Positions 53,113 to 62,781 of a stretch of DNA of 64,000 nucleotides are shown here, piece by piece; positions within the stretch are counted from its first letter, which is position 1, and each line of letters starts with the position of its first letter. Where the stretch lies: positions 992,001-1,056,000 of the forward strand of contig NZ_LT906482.1 in the NCBI RefSeq assembly GCF_900187105.1. Direction: 5' to 3'. The translations under genes were made by a program, and so were the position numbers. The notes beneath the pieces were generated by a model. It had not been told where the DNA came from, did not search any database, and worked only from the letters and a program-made list of their open reading frames with translations. This DNA is from Eikenella corrodens (GTDB lineage Bacteria; Pseudomonadota; Gammaproteobacteria; Burkholderiales; Neisseriaceae).

Positions 53113-54492
53113 ATGCTGAAAAAAGTCCTCATCGCCAACCGTGGCGAAATCGCCCTGCGCGTATTGCGCGCCTGCCGCGAAATGGGCATCGCCACCGTGG
53201 CCGTGCATTCCACTGCCGACAACGACAGCCTGCACGTTAAGCTGGCCGACGAATCCGTCTGCATCGGCCCCGCCCCCTCTGCGCAGAGCTATCTGCACAT
53301 TCCCTCCATCATCGCCGCCGCCGAAGTAACCGGCGCCGATGCCATCCATCCCGGCTACGGTTTCCTGGCCGAAAACGACCGCTTTGCCGAGCAGGTGGAG
53401 GAATCCGGCTTCATCTTCATCGGCCCGCGTGCCGACACCATCCGCCTGATGGGCGATAAAGTGTCTGCCAAAAAAGCCATGCTCGAATCCGGCGTGCCCT
53501 GCGTGCCCGGCTCGGACGGCGCACTTCCCGACGATCCCGACGAAATCCTGAAAACCGCCGAACGCGTGGGCTACCCCGTGATCATCAAAGCTTCCGGCGG
53601 CGGCGGCGGGCGCGGCATGCGCGTGGTGGAAAAACGCGAAGACCTGATTAAGGCCGTGGAAATGACCAAGGCCGAAGCCGAAGCCGCCTTCGGCAATCCG
53701 ATGGTGTATATGGAACGCTTCCTTCAACGCCCGCGCCATGTGGAAGTGCAGGTGCTGGCCGACGAGCACGGCAACGCCATTTATCTGGGCGAGCGCGACT
53801 GCTCCATGCAGCGCCGCCACCAAAAAGTAATCGAAGAAGCACCCGCACCCGGCATCACCGCCAAAGAGCGCGAGAAAATCGGCAAAGCCTGCGTGGCCGC
53901 CTGCAAACGCATCGGCTACCGTGGCGCCGGCACATTTGAATTTCTGTATGAAGACGGTGAATTTTTCTTCATCGAAATGAACACCCGCGTGCAGGTGGAA
54001 CACCCCGTAACCGAGCTGATTACCGGCATCGACATCGTGCAGGAACAGCTGCGCATCGCCGCCGGGCTGCCGCTGCAATACAAGCAAAAAGACGTGGTGA
54101 TCCAAGGCCATGCCTTCGAATGCCGCATCAACGCCGAAGACCCCTACAGCTTCATCCCCAGCCCGGGCTGCATCACCAGCTGCCATCTGCCCGGCGGCTT
54201 CGGCGTGCGCGTGGACAGCCACATCTACCAGGGTTACCGCATCCCGCCGAACTACGACAGCCTCATCGGCAAAATCTGCGTGTATGGCAACGATCGCGAG
54301 CAGGCCATCGCCAAAATGCGCGTTGCCCTCTCCGAGCTCACCGTGAGCGGCATCAAAACCAATGCCCCGCTGCACGACGACCTGTTCCGCGACCCCGGCT
54401 TCGCCAAAGGCGGCGTGAGCATCCATTATCTGGAGCACTGGCTGGAAGAGCGCAAAGCCCAGCTGCAAGCTGAGAAGCAGGCTGGAAAATAG
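53113..54492 (+). CDS. accC: Biotin carboxylase subunit of acetyl-CoA carboxylase
   Basis: The 459-residue ATP-grasp enzyme carboxylates the biotin of AccB. Visible are [26 protein letters not shown], the glycine-rich ATP loop [23 protein letters not shown], and the catalytic [14 protein letters not shown]. Length is normal. It follows accB by 60 bases. The end of the gene is followed by a strong DUS hairpin. Confidence 0.98.
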   Translation: MLKKVLIANRGEIALRVLRACREMGIATVAVHSTADNDSLHVKLADESVCIGPAPSAQSYLHIPSIIAAAEVTGADAIHPGYGFLAENDRFAEQVEESGFIFIGPRADTIRLMGDKVSAKKAMLESGVPCVPGSDGALPDDPDEILKTAERVGYPVIIKASGGGGGRGMRVVEKREDLIKAVEMTKAEAEAAFGNPMVYMERFLQRPRHVEVQVLADEHGNAIYLGERDCSMQRRHQKVIEEAPAPGITAKEREKIGKACVAACKRIGYRGAGTFEFLYEDGEFFFIEMNTRVQVEHPVTELITGIDIVQEQLRIAAGLPLQYKQKDVVIQGHAFECRINAEDPYSFIPSPGCITSCHLPGGFGVRVDSHIYQGYRIPPNYDSLIGKICVYGNDREQAIAKMRVALSELTVSGIKTNAPLHDDLFRDPGFAKGGVSIHYLEHWLEERKAQLQAEKQAGK

Positions 54493-54512
54493 TTTGTTGT
54501 GATCAGATGAAT

Positions 54513-54546
54513 AAAAGGCTACCTGAAATTTTCAGGTAGCCTTTTT
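54513..54546 (+). terminator. Inverted DUS pair after accC
   Basis: AAAAGGCTACCTGAAA and TTTCAGGTAGCCTTTTT nearly touch, giving a strong hairpin with T-run; it ends the aroQ-accB-accC unit and may serve the convergent gene too. Confidence 0.7.
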
Positions 54547-54559
54547 CTTCTTAATCCGC

Positions 54560-55033
54560 TTAGTGGAAGATGACGTCGTCTTCATCATCCTGAAACAGGA
54601 ATTGCGCGATGAAATTGTAGAAATCTCTACGTGGCTTCCAGTTGTTTTTCAGCAGCACGCGGCCTTGCGGCGTATCGATGCGGGCGTGCATAAACGAGCC
54701 GGGTGATTCGATTTGCGAGAATTTAGATTGAATGCCGCGAATTTCCCGATACACCACAACGTGTTCTTTAAACAGGGTTTGCAGGATAAAGCCATGTTCG
54801 TACAGCGTGAGGCGCGATCTGAACTGCCCCACTACATAAATGCCGTACCAAGCGATGAACAATATGTTAAACCAGCCCACAGCATTGGCAGGGTCGCCTG
54901 AGGCGCGGATGTCTTTGCCTATGCCCGCATTCAAGATAAACATCAGGAGCAGGAAGATAATGGTGGCGAGGAAGGTCCAAGTGAGGGTGTGGCGGAAGGT
55001 GGCGAGCTGCCGGCCTAGTTTGCGGTGGCGCAT
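54560..55033 (-). CDS. Hypothetical membrane protein with PH-like C-terminal part
   Basis: The 157-residue protein has two membrane segments (about residues 17-36 and 51-68) followed by a cytosolic beta-rich domain (SRLTLYEHGFILQTLFKEHVVVYREIRGIQSK...GRVLLKNNW) and an acidic end (DDEDDVIFH). The layout resembles small PH-like membrane proteins (YcxB-like or DUF6585-like), but the family is uncertain. ATG 55033 is the first methionine that keeps a sensible hydrophilic N terminus (MRHRKLGRQ). Function unknown. Confidence 0.6.
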   Translation of the reverse strand: MRHRKLGRQLATFRHTLTWTFLATIIFLLLMFILNAGIGKDIRASGDPANAVGWFNILFIAWYGIYVVGQFRSRLTLYEHGFILQTLFKEHVVVYREIRGIQSKFSQIESPGSFMHARIDTPQGRVLLKNNWKPRRDFYNFIAQFLFQDDEDDVIFH

Positions 55034-55335
55034 GGCGTGTGTCCATTTAAATTTATAAGAGGGCGGATTGTAATATAAACAATCAATATCTGCTTGTTTT
55101 GCTTCATTTCTGCCTTTTCGGGTAGCCTGTAGGCAACAGTGGGCAGCGAATATGAATGAATACCTCCATTCCGCTTGCAGCTTGCCCAAGGCTACCTGAA
55201 ACTGCTGTTGCCCTCGCGTGTTACAATAATTGTTCTTCCCCGCCGGAATCAGGTGCATACCATTTTAGCTTTGTTGAAGCGAATGCTTTCAGGTAGCCCT
55301 CCGGTATCTACATCACTCTAAGAAAGTTACCAGCC

Positions 55336-56301
55336 ATGAAACACATCATCCACCGCAATAGCGAGCCAAACAGCGGCAACTGGGAGCGCGACACGCTGGA
55401 AAAACTCCTGCTCGAAGCCTACCGCGAGCAGCGCCGAGCCCGTATTTGGAAGCTCATTTTCCGCCTGTTGCTCATCGCCTTTCTGGCCCTCTATCTGTTT
55501 GCCATTTTCGGCAATATAGGCAGCCTTAATCCCGCCGCTGCCGGGCCGCATACCGCCGTAATCCGCTTAGAAGGCGCGATTACCGCCGGCGAAAACCAGG
55601 CCGGCAAACTGCGCCAAGGCCTGGAAGCTGCCTATAAAAACAAACAGGTGCGCGGCATCATTATCCGCGCCAACAGCCCCGGCGGCTCGCCCGTGGTATC
55701 CGGCGTGGCCTACCGCGAAATCCGCCGCCTGCGCGCCGAGCACCCCGGCATCCCTGTGTATGTGGTAGCCGAAGATATGTGCGCCTCCGGCTGCTACTAC
55801 ATCGCCGCCGCTGCCGATAAAATCTATGCCGACCAATCCAGCATCGTCGGCAGCATCGGCGTGGTCGGCAGCAGCTTCGACCTCACCGGCCTGATGCACA
55901 ATATGGGCATCCAACGCCGCCAGCGCACCGCCGGCAGCAACAAAGGCATGGGCGACCCCTTCAGCCCGGAAACCCCCGAGCAAACCGCTATCTGGCAAGG
56001 CATGCTGGACGACATCCATCAGCAGTTCATCAAAGCCGTGCGCGACGGGCGCGGCAAACGCTTGAACGAAGCGGATAATCCCGACCTGTTCAGCGGCCGC
56101 GTGTACACCGGCAACGAAGCGCTCAAAACCGGCCTCATTGACGGCCTGGGCGATATCTACAGCGTATCGCGCGACATCATCAAAGCCCCCGAGCTGGTGG
56201 ACTACACCCCCGCCGACGACATCAGCCGCCTGTTCAGCAAAGGCGTAGGCGCCAGCGTGCGCCAAGGCTTGCAAGAAGTGGTACAGGAACAGCCGTGGTA
56301 G
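55336..56301 (+). CDS. SppA-like signal peptide peptidase, S49 family
   Basis: The 321-residue membrane protease has a hydrophilic N terminus, one membrane segment (about residues 40-58, IFRLLLIAFLALYLFAIFG) and an extracytoplasmic S49 domain. AVIRLEGAI begins the domain; the catalytic serine is in DMCASGCYYIAAAADKIYAD together with the general-base lysine, and SSIVGSIGVVGSS follows. It is of the short SppA type (one S49 domain) and probably degrades signal peptides in the membrane. ATG 55336 is a good start. Its terminator lies at 56392. Confidence 0.9.
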   Translation: MKHIIHRNSEPNSGNWERDTLEKLLLEAYREQRRARIWKLIFRLLLIAFLALYLFAIFGNIGSLNPAAAGPHTAVIRLEGAITAGENQAGKLRQGLEAAYKNKQVRGIIIRANSPGGSPVVSGVAYREIRRLRAEHPGIPVYVVAEDMCASGCYYIAAAADKIYADQSSIVGSIGVVGSSFDLTGLMHNMGIQRRQRTAGSNKGMGDPFSPETPEQTAIWQGMLDDIHQQFIKAVRDGRGKRLNEADNPDLFSGRVYTGNEALKTGLIDGLGDIYSVSRDIIKAPELVDYTPADDISRLFSKGVGASVRQGLQEVVQEQPW

Positions 56302-56391
56302 GCATTTAGTTTGCTGCCTTGGTATAAAAAGGCTACCTGAAACTATCTTCAAGCAACATACACTTTTTTATGCCCGCCACAAGCAAATACA

Positions 56392-56428
56392 AAAACGGCA
56401 AACGGAATCAATCCGTTTGCCGTTTTGT
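56392..56428. terminator. Strong intrinsic terminator between convergent genes
   Basis: AAAACGGCAAACGGA and TCCGTTTGCCGTTTT form a 15-pair stem with a five-base loop and A/T runs on both sides. It is not DUS-based. It lies after the SppA-like gene and can serve the convergent flavoprotein gene. Confidence 0.8.
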
Positions 56429-56519
56429 TTCTCACTTCGTTGCCGCTGCGCTTTATTAACGCCATAGCTTAGATGAGGCTCAGCCTTGGCTGCGCCAAGA
56501 CAGCGCTTTCAGGTAGCCT

Positions 56520-57917
56520 TTAGGCCAGTTTGGCGGCTACGTCGCGCAGGGCGGTGCGCAGGCCTTCTTCGATTACGGGATGATAGAAGGGCATGTCGAG
56601 CATTTGCGGCACGGTCATGTGCTGCTGGTGCGCCCAGGCGAGGAGGTGGGCGATATGTTCCAGCGCGGGGCCGATGCCTTCGGCGCCGAGGAAGCGGCCG
56701 GTTTCGCGGTCGGCATACACACGCAGGCTGCCTTGGTTTACCAGCATCACGCGGCTGCGGCCTTGGTTTCGGAAGGATACTTGGCCGGCTACGAGCTTAC
56801 TGCCATATTCTTTTTCCAGCTGGGCAAAGCGCGCGCCCACGCTGATGATTTGCGGGTTGGAGAACACCACGCCGATCATGCTGCGGCGTAGGCCGTCCCG
56901 TACATCGGGGTAGCGGCCGGCGTTTTCACCGGCGATTTTGCCTTGGTCGGAAGCTTCGTGTAGCAGGGGCAGCTGGTTGGAGGCGTCGCCGGCAATGAAG
57001 ATGTGCGGGATGTTGGTTTGCATGGTGCGCGGGTTGGCTACGGGCACGCCGCGTGCATCTTTCTCGATATTGAGGTTTTCCAGCCCGATGTTGTCCACAT
57101 TGGGGCGGCGGCCGATGGCGGCGAGCAGGTATTCGGCGGTGAATACGCCGCTTTCGCCGTCTTGCGTCCATGCCACTTCCACTTGGCCTTTATCGTTGAG
57201 CCGGGTTTCGGTTTGGGCGTTGAGGTGCAACGGGATTTCTTGGCCGAAGATGGCTCTGGCGTCTTCCAGCACCACGGGATCGGAAATGCCGCCGATGAGG
57301 CCGCCCAGGCCGAACATTTCCACGCGCACGCCGAGGCGGCTCAGGGCTTGTCCGAGTTCGAGGCCGATTACGCCGGTGCCGAATACGGCCACGCTTTCGG
57401 GCAGGGTGTCCCATGAGAATACGTCGTCGTTGATGACGAGGCGATCGCCCAGCGCCTGCCATTGCGGCAGCACGATGGGGCGGGAGCCGGTGGCGATTAC
57501 AATGCGTTCGGCGCGGATTTGGGTGTGGTCGTCGATTTGCACGGTGTGCTCGTCGATGAATTTGGCCTGCCCCATGATGCGGCGCTCGGCCGGCCAGGCT
57601 TCTACGTCTTCCAGCACGAAGCCGACGAAGCGGTCGCGCTCGGATTTGACGCGATTCATCACTTCTTCGCCGTTTACGCTGATGCTGGATTTGTCCAGAT
57701 GCACGCCGAAGGGATCGGTGTGCAGGGCGTGGTGGCGGGCTTCTGCGGCGGCAATCAAGAGCTTGGAGGGCATGCAGCCGACGCGGGCGCAGGTGGTGCC
57801 GAAAACGTGGCTTTCGATGAGATAAACGTTTTCGGTGTGGAGGCGGGCGTTGCGGAAGGCGCCCATGCCGGCGGTGCCGCCGCCGATAACGACGACGTCT
57901 GCGGTGAGGTGTTTCAT
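56520..57917 (-). CDS. Dihydrolipoamide-dehydrogenase-like pyridine nucleotide-disulphide oxidoreductase
   Basis: The 465-residue flavoprotein has the FAD loop VVVIGGGTAGMGAFRNA, the redox pair in GTTCARVGCMPSK (C-x4-C), the NAD loop VAVFGTGVIGLELGQALSRLG, and the second FAD motif IPHIFIAGDASNQLPLLHEASDQG. The C-terminal active-site region reads FYHPVIEEGLRTALRD and not the usual HAHPTLSE, so it is a divergent Lpd. AAGGAAAG supports ATG 57917. Lack of 2-oxoacid dehydrogenase genes nearby means a role outside the PDH complex is possible. Confidence 0.88.
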   Translation of the reverse strand: MKHLTADVVVIGGGTAGMGAFRNARLHTENVYLIESHVFGTTCARVGCMPSKLLIAAAEARHHALHTDPFGVHLDKSSISVNGEEVMNRVKSERDRFVGFVLEDVEAWPAERRIMGQAKFIDEHTVQIDDHTQIRAERIVIATGSRPIVLPQWQALGDRLVINDDVFSWDTLPESVAVFGTGVIGLELGQALSRLGVRVEMFGLGGLIGGISDPVVLEDARAIFGQEIPLHLNAQTETRLNDKGQVEVAWTQDGESGVFTAEYLLAAIGRRPNVDNIGLENLNIEKDARGVPVANPRTMQTNIPHIFIAGDASNQLPLLHEASDQGKIAGENAGRYPDVRDGLRRSMIGVVFSNPQIISVGARFAQLEKEYGSKLVAGQVSFRNQGRSRVMLVNQGSLRVYADRETGRFLGAEGIGPALEHIAHLLAWAHQQHMTVPQMLDMPFYHPVIEEGLRTALRDVAAKLA

Positions 57918-57943
57918 GTCTACTTTCCTTATGTGGGAAGACC

Positions 57944-57984
57944 TTTCAGGTAGCCTGTATGGCTGGCAAAAGGCTACCTGAAAA
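57944..57984. repeat. Inverted DUS pair upstream of the flavoprotein gene
   Basis: CTTTCAGGTAGCCTG and AGGCTACCTGAAAA flank a short loop between the Prx-Grx terminator and the flavoprotein start. An AGGCTGCCTGAA variant follows at 58006-58017. Confidence 0.55.
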
Positions 57985-58027
57985 TATCGGCTGCTGCGGT
58001 GTAACAGGCTGCCTGAAAGGTCTTGGG

Positions 58028-58054
58028 AAAAGAGCCGCCCTATTCGGGCGGCTC
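58028..58054 (-). terminator. Intrinsic terminator of the Prx-Grx gene
   Basis: GAGCCGCCC and GGGCGGCTC pair around TATTC, and on the minus strand TTTTCCC follows. It is a GC-rich, non-DUS terminator 40 bases past the stop. Confidence 0.8.
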
Positions 58055-58095
58055 GCAAAGCTATCTACTGTATTGGCAACTGGATAGCTGGAAAA

Positions 58096-58851
58096 TTAGG
58101 CGTGTTTGGCCAGGTATGCGTCTAGGTCTTCGCTGCCGCCGATGTATTTGCCGCCGATGAACACTTGCGGGGCGGTTACTTTACCGGTGATGGCGCGTAC
58201 AGAAACGATGCTGGCGTCTTTGCCCAACACGATTTCTTCGTAGGCCAGGCCTTTTTCCTGCAAAGCGGCTTTAGCTTTGGCGCAGAAGGGGCAGCCGGGT
58301 TTGGTGAAGATGGCGATGGATTCTTGCGGTTTCCAGTTCGGGGCCACGAATTTCAGCATGGTGTCGGCATCGGAAACTTCAAAGGGGTCGCCTTCTTTGA
58401 TCGGCTCGATGAAAGCTTCTACGATTTTGCCGTCGTCCACCAGCATAGAGTAGCGCCAAGAGCGGGGGCCGAAGCCAATGGCTTCTTCGTTCACTTCCAT
58501 GCCCATACCGCGGGTGAATTCGCAGTTGCCGTCCGGGATCATGGTGATGTTGTGGGCTTCTTCGTCGGCAGCCCAGGCGTTCATTACGAAGGTGTCGTTT
58601 ACGGATACGCACAGGATGTCGTCGATGCCGTTTTCTTTAAATGCAGAAGCCAGCTCGTTGTAGCGCGGCAGGTGGCTGGAAGAGCAGGTAGGGGTAAACG
58701 CGCCGGGCAGGGCGAATACCACTACTTTTTTGCCTTTGAACAATTCGTCGGTGGTGACATCTTTCCAAGAATCAGCCACGCGGGTGTGGAAGGTTACGTT
58801 CGGAACTTGCTGACCAACCAATTGGTCGCGGGATTTGATGTTGATAGACAT
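58096..58851 (-). CDS. Peroxiredoxin-glutaredoxin fusion (hybrid Prx5)
   Basis: The 251-residue protein joins a Prx5-type peroxiredoxin (about residues 1-165) to a glutaredoxin (about 175-251). The peroxidatic cysteine is Cys56 in PGAFTPTCSSSH; the glutaredoxin active site is Cys187-Cys190 in PGCPFCAKAK. The hybrid reduces peroxides with glutathione, as in Haemophilus and Neisseria. It starts at ATG 58851. Upstream lies a 33-base dyad (58959-58991) that could be a redox-regulator site, and a GC-rich intrinsic terminator ends the gene. Confidence 0.96.
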   Translation of the reverse strand: MSINIKSRDQLVGQQVPNVTFHTRVADSWKDVTTDELFKGKKVVVFALPGAFTPTCSSSHLPRYNELASAFKENGIDDILCVSVNDTFVMNAWAADEEAHNITMIPDGNCEFTRGMGMEVNEEAIGFGPRSWRYSMLVDDGKIVEAFIEPIKEGDPFEVSDADTMLKFVAPNWKPQESIAIFTKPGCPFCAKAKAALQEKGLAYEEIVLGKDASIVSVRAITGKVTAPQVFIGGKYIGGSEDLDAYLAKHA

Positions 58852-58958
58852 ATAGAGCTCCTTATATCAGGGTGTCAGAAATAATGCGGATGAATTTGCG
58901 AGATACGGTGTATCGACAGGGCGGCATTCTAGCCGCCGCCAGGCGATTTGTATAATTT

Positions 58959-58991
58959 ATAGTTCAAATAATATGAATTGCTTTGATCTAT
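58959..58991. promoter_or_regulatory. Dyad-symmetric candidate operator upstream of Prx-Grx
   Basis: ATAGTTCAAA and TTTGATCTAT are inverted repeats (nine of ten positions) separated by 13 A/T-rich bases. ATAG...CTAT ends recall OxyR half-sites, but spacing does not match the classical 37-bp OxyR footprint. Confidence 0.4.
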
Positions 58992-59159
58992 AAATAGCTC
59001 GCGTGCACCTTGTCGGTGCGTATATACGGGAAACAACATTTGTTTTTATTAGGGCTGGCGGCAGAAATTCAATAGGCTAGGCAGAAATTTGTTGCTCAAG
59101 GCTACCTGAAACTATTTTATCTAATAAAAATCAATATATTAAAATGAAAATAGCCTTTT

Positions 59160-59190
59160 CCCTTGAAAAAAAAACGGCCAAACCCATTTA
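59160..59190 (+). promoter_or_regulatory. Sigma-32 heat-shock promoter of dnaK
   Basis: CCCTTGAA (59160-59167) and CCCATTTA (59183-59190) are 15 bases apart, close to the heat-shock consensus CTTGAAA-N11-16-CCCATnT. The start codon of dnaK is about 65 bases downstream. Confidence 0.8.
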
Positions 59191-59256
59191 CTGGGCAAGT
59201 TAAAGCGCCAGCAAGGCGCTGTCTGAATTCTACTAATCTCTAAGGAGCAATCTATT

Positions 59257-61188
59257 ATGGCAAAAGTTATCGGTATCGATTTGGGTACCACCAATTCCTG
59301 CCTGGCCATTTCCGAAAACGGCCAGACTAAAGTAATCGAAAACGCCGAAGGCGCACGCACCACTCCCTCCGTTATCGCTTATCTGGACGGCGGGGAAATC
59401 CTTGTGGGCGCACCGGCCAAACGCCAGGCCGTTACCAACGCGAAAAATACCATCTACGCGGTAAAACGCCTGATCGGCCACAAATTTGAAGATAAAGAAG
59501 TGCAGAAAGACATCGACCTGATGCCTTTCAAAATCGTGAAAGCCAAAAACGGCGACGCTTGGGTGGAAGCACAAGGCAAAGAGCTTTCTCCGCCGCAAAT
59601 TTCCGCCGAAGTGCTGCGCAAAATGAAAGAAGCCGCCGAAGCCTATTTGGGCGAAAAAGTAACCGAAGCAGTGATTACCGTGCCTGCCTATTTCAACGAC
59701 AGCCAACGCCAAGCCACTAAAGACGCAGGCCGCATCGCCGGTTTGGATGTGAAACGCATCATCAACGAGCCCACCGCAGCTGCACTGGCTTTCGGTATGG
59801 ACAAAGGCGCCAAAGGCGACCGCAAAATCGCCGTATACGACTTGGGCGGCGGCACCTTCGATATTTCCATCATCGAAATTGCCGATTTGGACGGCGAAAA
59901 ACAGTTTGAAGTGCTCTCTACCAACGGCGACACCTTCCTCGGCGGTGAAGACTTCGACCAACGCTTGATCGACTACATCATTTCCGAGTTCAAAAAAGAC
60001 CAAGGCATCGACCTGAAAACCGACGTGATGGCCTTGCAGCGCCTGAAAGAAGCCGCCGAAAAAGCCAAAATCGAGCTTTCCAGCGGCCAGCAGACCGAAG
60101 TGAACCTGCCCTACATCACCATGGACGCCACCGGCCCCAAACACTTGGCCATGAAGATTACCCGCGCCAAGTTTGAAAGCCTGGTGGAAGACCTGATCGA
60201 ACGTTCTATCGTGCCCTGCCGCACCGCCATCAAAGATGCCGGCCTGAGCGTGAACGACATCGACGACGTGATTTTGGTGGGTGGCCAGAGTCGTATGCCC
60301 AAAGTTCAGGAAACCGTGAAAGAATTCTTCGGCAAAGAACCGCGCAAAGACGTGAACCCCGACGAAGCCGTAGCCTTGGGTGCCGCCATTCAGGGCGAAG
60401 TGTTGGGCGGCGGCCGCAGCGATGTATTGCTGCTCGATGTTACCCCGTTGTCTTTGGGCATCGAAACCATGGGCGGTGTGATGACCAAGCTCATCAACAA
60501 AAACACCACCATCCCCACCAAGGCTTCGCAAGTGTTCTCCACCGCCGAAGACAACCAGAGCGCCGTAACCATCCACGTGTTGCAGGGCGAACGCGAACGC
60601 GCTTCCGCCAACAAATCGCTCGGCCAATTCAACCTCGGCGACATTGCCCCCGCCCCGCGCGGCATGCCGCAGATTGAAGTAACCTTCGACATCGACGCCA
60701 ACGGTATCCTGCACGTGTCTGCCAAAGACAAAGGCACCGGCAAAGCCGCCAACATCACTATCCAAGGCTCTTCCGGCTTGAGCGAGGAAGAAATCGAACG
60801 CATGGTGAAAGACGCCGAAGCCAACGCCGAAGAAGATAAAAAATTGCACGAACTGGTGCAGAGCCGCAACCAGGCCGAAGCCTTGATTCACTCTGTGAAA
60901 AAATCACTGGCCGACTATGGCGACAAACTCGACGCAGCCGAGAAAGAAAAAATCGAAGCCGCGCTGAAAGAAGCCGAAGAAGTCGTGAAAGGCGACGACA
61001 AAGCCGCTATCGATGCCAAAGCCGAAGAGCTGGGCAAAGCCAGCCAGAAACTAGGCGAAATGCTGTACGCCGATGCCCAGAAACAGGCTCAGGAAGCCCA
61101 AGCCGGCCAGTCTACCGACAGCGAGCAGCCGAAAAAAGGCGACGATGTGGTGGATGCCGAATTTGAAGAAGTGAAAGACGACAAATAA
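59257..61188 (+). CDS. dnaK: Chaperone protein DnaK (Hsp70)
   Basis: The 643-residue Hsp70 starts [15 protein letters not shown] and shows [34 protein letters not shown] and the substrate-binding domain with [20 protein letters not shown]. The C-terminal lid is highly charged and ends [21 protein letters not shown] precedes ATG 59257 and a sigma-32 promoter lies upstream. grpE and dnaJ are not adjacent in this window. The gene has no internal DUS that I could find. Confidence 0.98.
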   Translation: MAKVIGIDLGTTNSCLAISENGQTKVIENAEGARTTPSVIAYLDGGEILVGAPAKRQAVTNAKNTIYAVKRLIGHKFEDKEVQKDIDLMPFKIVKAKNGDAWVEAQGKELSPPQISAEVLRKMKEAAEAYLGEKVTEAVITVPAYFNDSQRQATKDAGRIAGLDVKRIINEPTAAALAFGMDKGAKGDRKIAVYDLGGGTFDISIIEIADLDGEKQFEVLSTNGDTFLGGEDFDQRLIDYIISEFKKDQGIDLKTDVMALQRLKEAAEKAKIELSSGQQTEVNLPYITMDATGPKHLAMKITRAKFESLVEDLIERSIVPCRTAIKDAGLSVNDIDDVILVGGQSRMPKVQETVKEFFGKEPRKDVNPDEAVALGAAIQGEVLGGGRSDVLLLDVTPLSLGIETMGGVMTKLINKNTTIPTKASQVFSTAEDNQSAVTIHVLQGERERASANKSLGQFNLGDIAPAPRGMPQIEVTFDIDANGILHVSAKDKGTGKAANITIQGSSGLSEEEIERMVKDAEANAEEDKKLHELVQSRNQAEALIHSVKKSLADYGDKLDAAEKEKIEAALKEAEEVVKGDDKAAIDAKAEELGKASQKLGEMLYADAQKQAQEAQAGQSTDSEQPKKGDDVVDAEFEEVKDDK

Positions 61189-61503
61189 GCATCAGCCGTT
61201 TAGCGTAATGAAGGCTACCTGAAAATTTTCAGGTAGCCTTTGTTTATAGCTAAAGCATCTCGTTCTTCATAACAGCATGATGCTTGCTGATACTGTTTGC
61301 GGTTATTCGTTTATCTGGTATTCCATCCTATTACCTATCCTACTTGCGTTAAGATTAGCCGTAGGCATAGAGAAGATAAAGCAGTTTTGTTACAATAGCC
61401 GCCAATTTTCTTAGCAAGTTCATTGTATCCGCAAGAAAAATAAATAGCCGGCGGGCAGCCGCCGTTTTATGTAATCCACAATACAAATATATAAAGGGAC
61501 ATC
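61189..61503. other. Intergenic region between dnaK and ackA
   Basis: After the DUS terminator (61210-61242) the 260 bases to ackA hold no gene. TTGTTACAATAG (about 61387) contains a good -10 box for ackA, with no clear -35. AAAGGGAC is the ackA ribosome binding site. Confidence 0.5.
61210..61242 (+). terminator. Inverted DUS pair after dnaK
   Basis: GAAGGCTACCTGAAAA and TTTTCAGGTAGCCTTTG form a hairpin with almost no loop, 22 bases past the dnaK stop. Confidence 0.65.
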
Positions 61504-62703
61504 ATGTCAGACAAACTGATTCTGGTATTAAACTGCGGCAGCTCCTCCGTTAAAGGCGCCGTATTAGACAGCACCAACGGTGACGTTTTGCTGAGCTGCC
61601 TGGCTGAAAAACTTAATTTGCCCGATGCACGTATCATCTTCAAAGTAAACGGCGAAAAACACACCGTGAGCCTGGCTGAGAAGCCAAACCACACCGGCGC
61701 CGTGGAAGCCCTGATGGCCGAACTCGAAGCACGCAAGCTCGACAAACGCATCGGCGCAGTCGGCCACCGCGTGGTACATGGTGGCGAACGCTTCAAAGAA
61801 TCTTGCCTGATCGACGATGAAGTGATTAAAGGCATCGAAGAGTGCATCATGCTCGCTCCGCTGCACAACCCTGCTCATTTGCTCGGCATCCGCGCCGCCA
61901 TGAGCATTTTCAGCCACGTGCCGCACGCCGTGGTGTTCGACACCGCTTTCCACCAATCCATGCCCGAGCACGCCTACACCTATGCCGTGCCGCGCGAGCT
62001 CTACCGCAAATACGGCCTGCGCCGCTATGGCGCTCACGGTACCAGCTACCGCTTTGTGGCTGCCGAAGCCGCCCGCTTGCTCGGCCGCAGCGAAGAAGGT
62101 TTGCGCCTCGTGATTGCCCACCTCGGCAACGGCGCTTCCATTGCCGCCTCCAATAGCGGCAAATGCCGTGATACCAGCATGGGTCTCACCCCGCTTGAAG
62201 GCTTGGTAATGGGCACCCGCAGCGGCGACATTGACGCCAACGTGTTCCCCTTCCTGCACAACAACGCCGGCCTGAATATCGAGCAAATCACCGACCTGCT
62301 GCACAAACAAAGCGGCCTGCTCGGCATTTCCGAGCTTTCCAACGACTGCCGTGAAATCGAAGAAGCTGCCGGCAAAGGCCATGAAGGCGCCAAGCTTGCG
62401 CTGGAAGTATTCGCCTACCGCTTGGCCAAATACGTTGCCTCCATGAGCGTGGCCGCAGGCGGCTTGGATGCGCTGGTGTTTACCGGCGGCATTGGCGAAA
62501 ACTCCGACACCATCCGCAGCAAAACCATCGGTTATCTGGGCTTCCTTGGCCTCACCGTAGATGAAAAAGCCAACCTTGCTGCTCGATTCGGCGAAGGCGG
62601 CATCATCAGCCAAGCCGGCCATACTCCGCTGGCCATGGTGATCCCCACCAACGAAGAATTGATGATTGCTCAAGATACCGCCCACCTGGCCGGAATCGAA
62701 TAA
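61504..62703 (+). CDS. ackA: Acetate kinase
   Basis: The 399-residue enzyme interconverts acetate plus ATP with acetyl phosphate. Family blocks are LILVLNCGSSSVKGAV, GHRVVHGGERF, FDTAFHQSMPEHAYTYAVPRELYRKYGLRRYGAHGTSYRF, IAHLGNGASIAASNSGK and FTGGIGENSDTIRS. AAAGGGAC precedes ATG 61504. pta, a frequent partner, is not adjacent. A DUS hairpin shared with hslV follows. Confidence 0.97.
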   Translation: MSDKLILVLNCGSSSVKGAVLDSTNGDVLLSCLAEKLNLPDARIIFKVNGEKHTVSLAEKPNHTGAVEALMAELEARKLDKRIGAVGHRVVHGGERFKESCLIDDEVIKGIEECIMLAPLHNPAHLLGIRAAMSIFSHVPHAVVFDTAFHQSMPEHAYTYAVPRELYRKYGLRRYGAHGTSYRFVAAEAARLLGRSEEGLRLVIAHLGNGASIAASNSGKCRDTSMGLTPLEGLVMGTRSGDIDANVFPFLHNNAGLNIEQITDLLHKQSGLLGISELSNDCREIEEAAGKGHEGAKLALEVFAYRLAKYVASMSVAAGGLDALVFTGGIGENSDTIRSKTIGYLGFLGLTVDEKANLAARFGEGGIISQAGHTPLAMVIPTNEELMIAQDTAHLAGIE

Positions 62704-62723
62704 GGCAAGCTGCTAAAGCAAGA

Positions 62724-62767
62724 TAAAGGCTACCTGAAAACATGAAGTTTTCAGGTAGCCTTTTTTC
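62724..62767. terminator. Bidirectional inverted DUS pair between ackA and hslV
   Basis: AAAGGCTACCTGAAAAC and GTTTTCAGGTAGCCTTTTTT flank a short loop between convergent genes. Confidence 0.7.
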
Positions 62768-62781
62768 TATTTCGCAATCGG

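Larger units (their letters stand above)
58852..59256. other. Divergent control region between Prx-Grx and dnaK
   Basis: This 405-base AT-rich region holds the 33-base dyad near Prx-Grx, a hairpin-like GCACCTTGTCGGTGC (59002-59017), one DUS (about 59099), and the sigma-32 promoter of dnaK. No gene is seen. Confidence 0.6.

Noticed and set aside
53086..54468. Long minus-strand open frame opposite accC
   Set aside because: Shadow of the conserved accC gene; no ribosome binding site or domain.
59233..60891. Very long minus-strand open frame opposite dnaK
   Set aside because: dnaK is intact and conserved on the plus strand. The antisense product is rich in Phe, Val, His and Gly as expected from reversed DnaK codons. 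The antisense dnaK frame is a known artefact.
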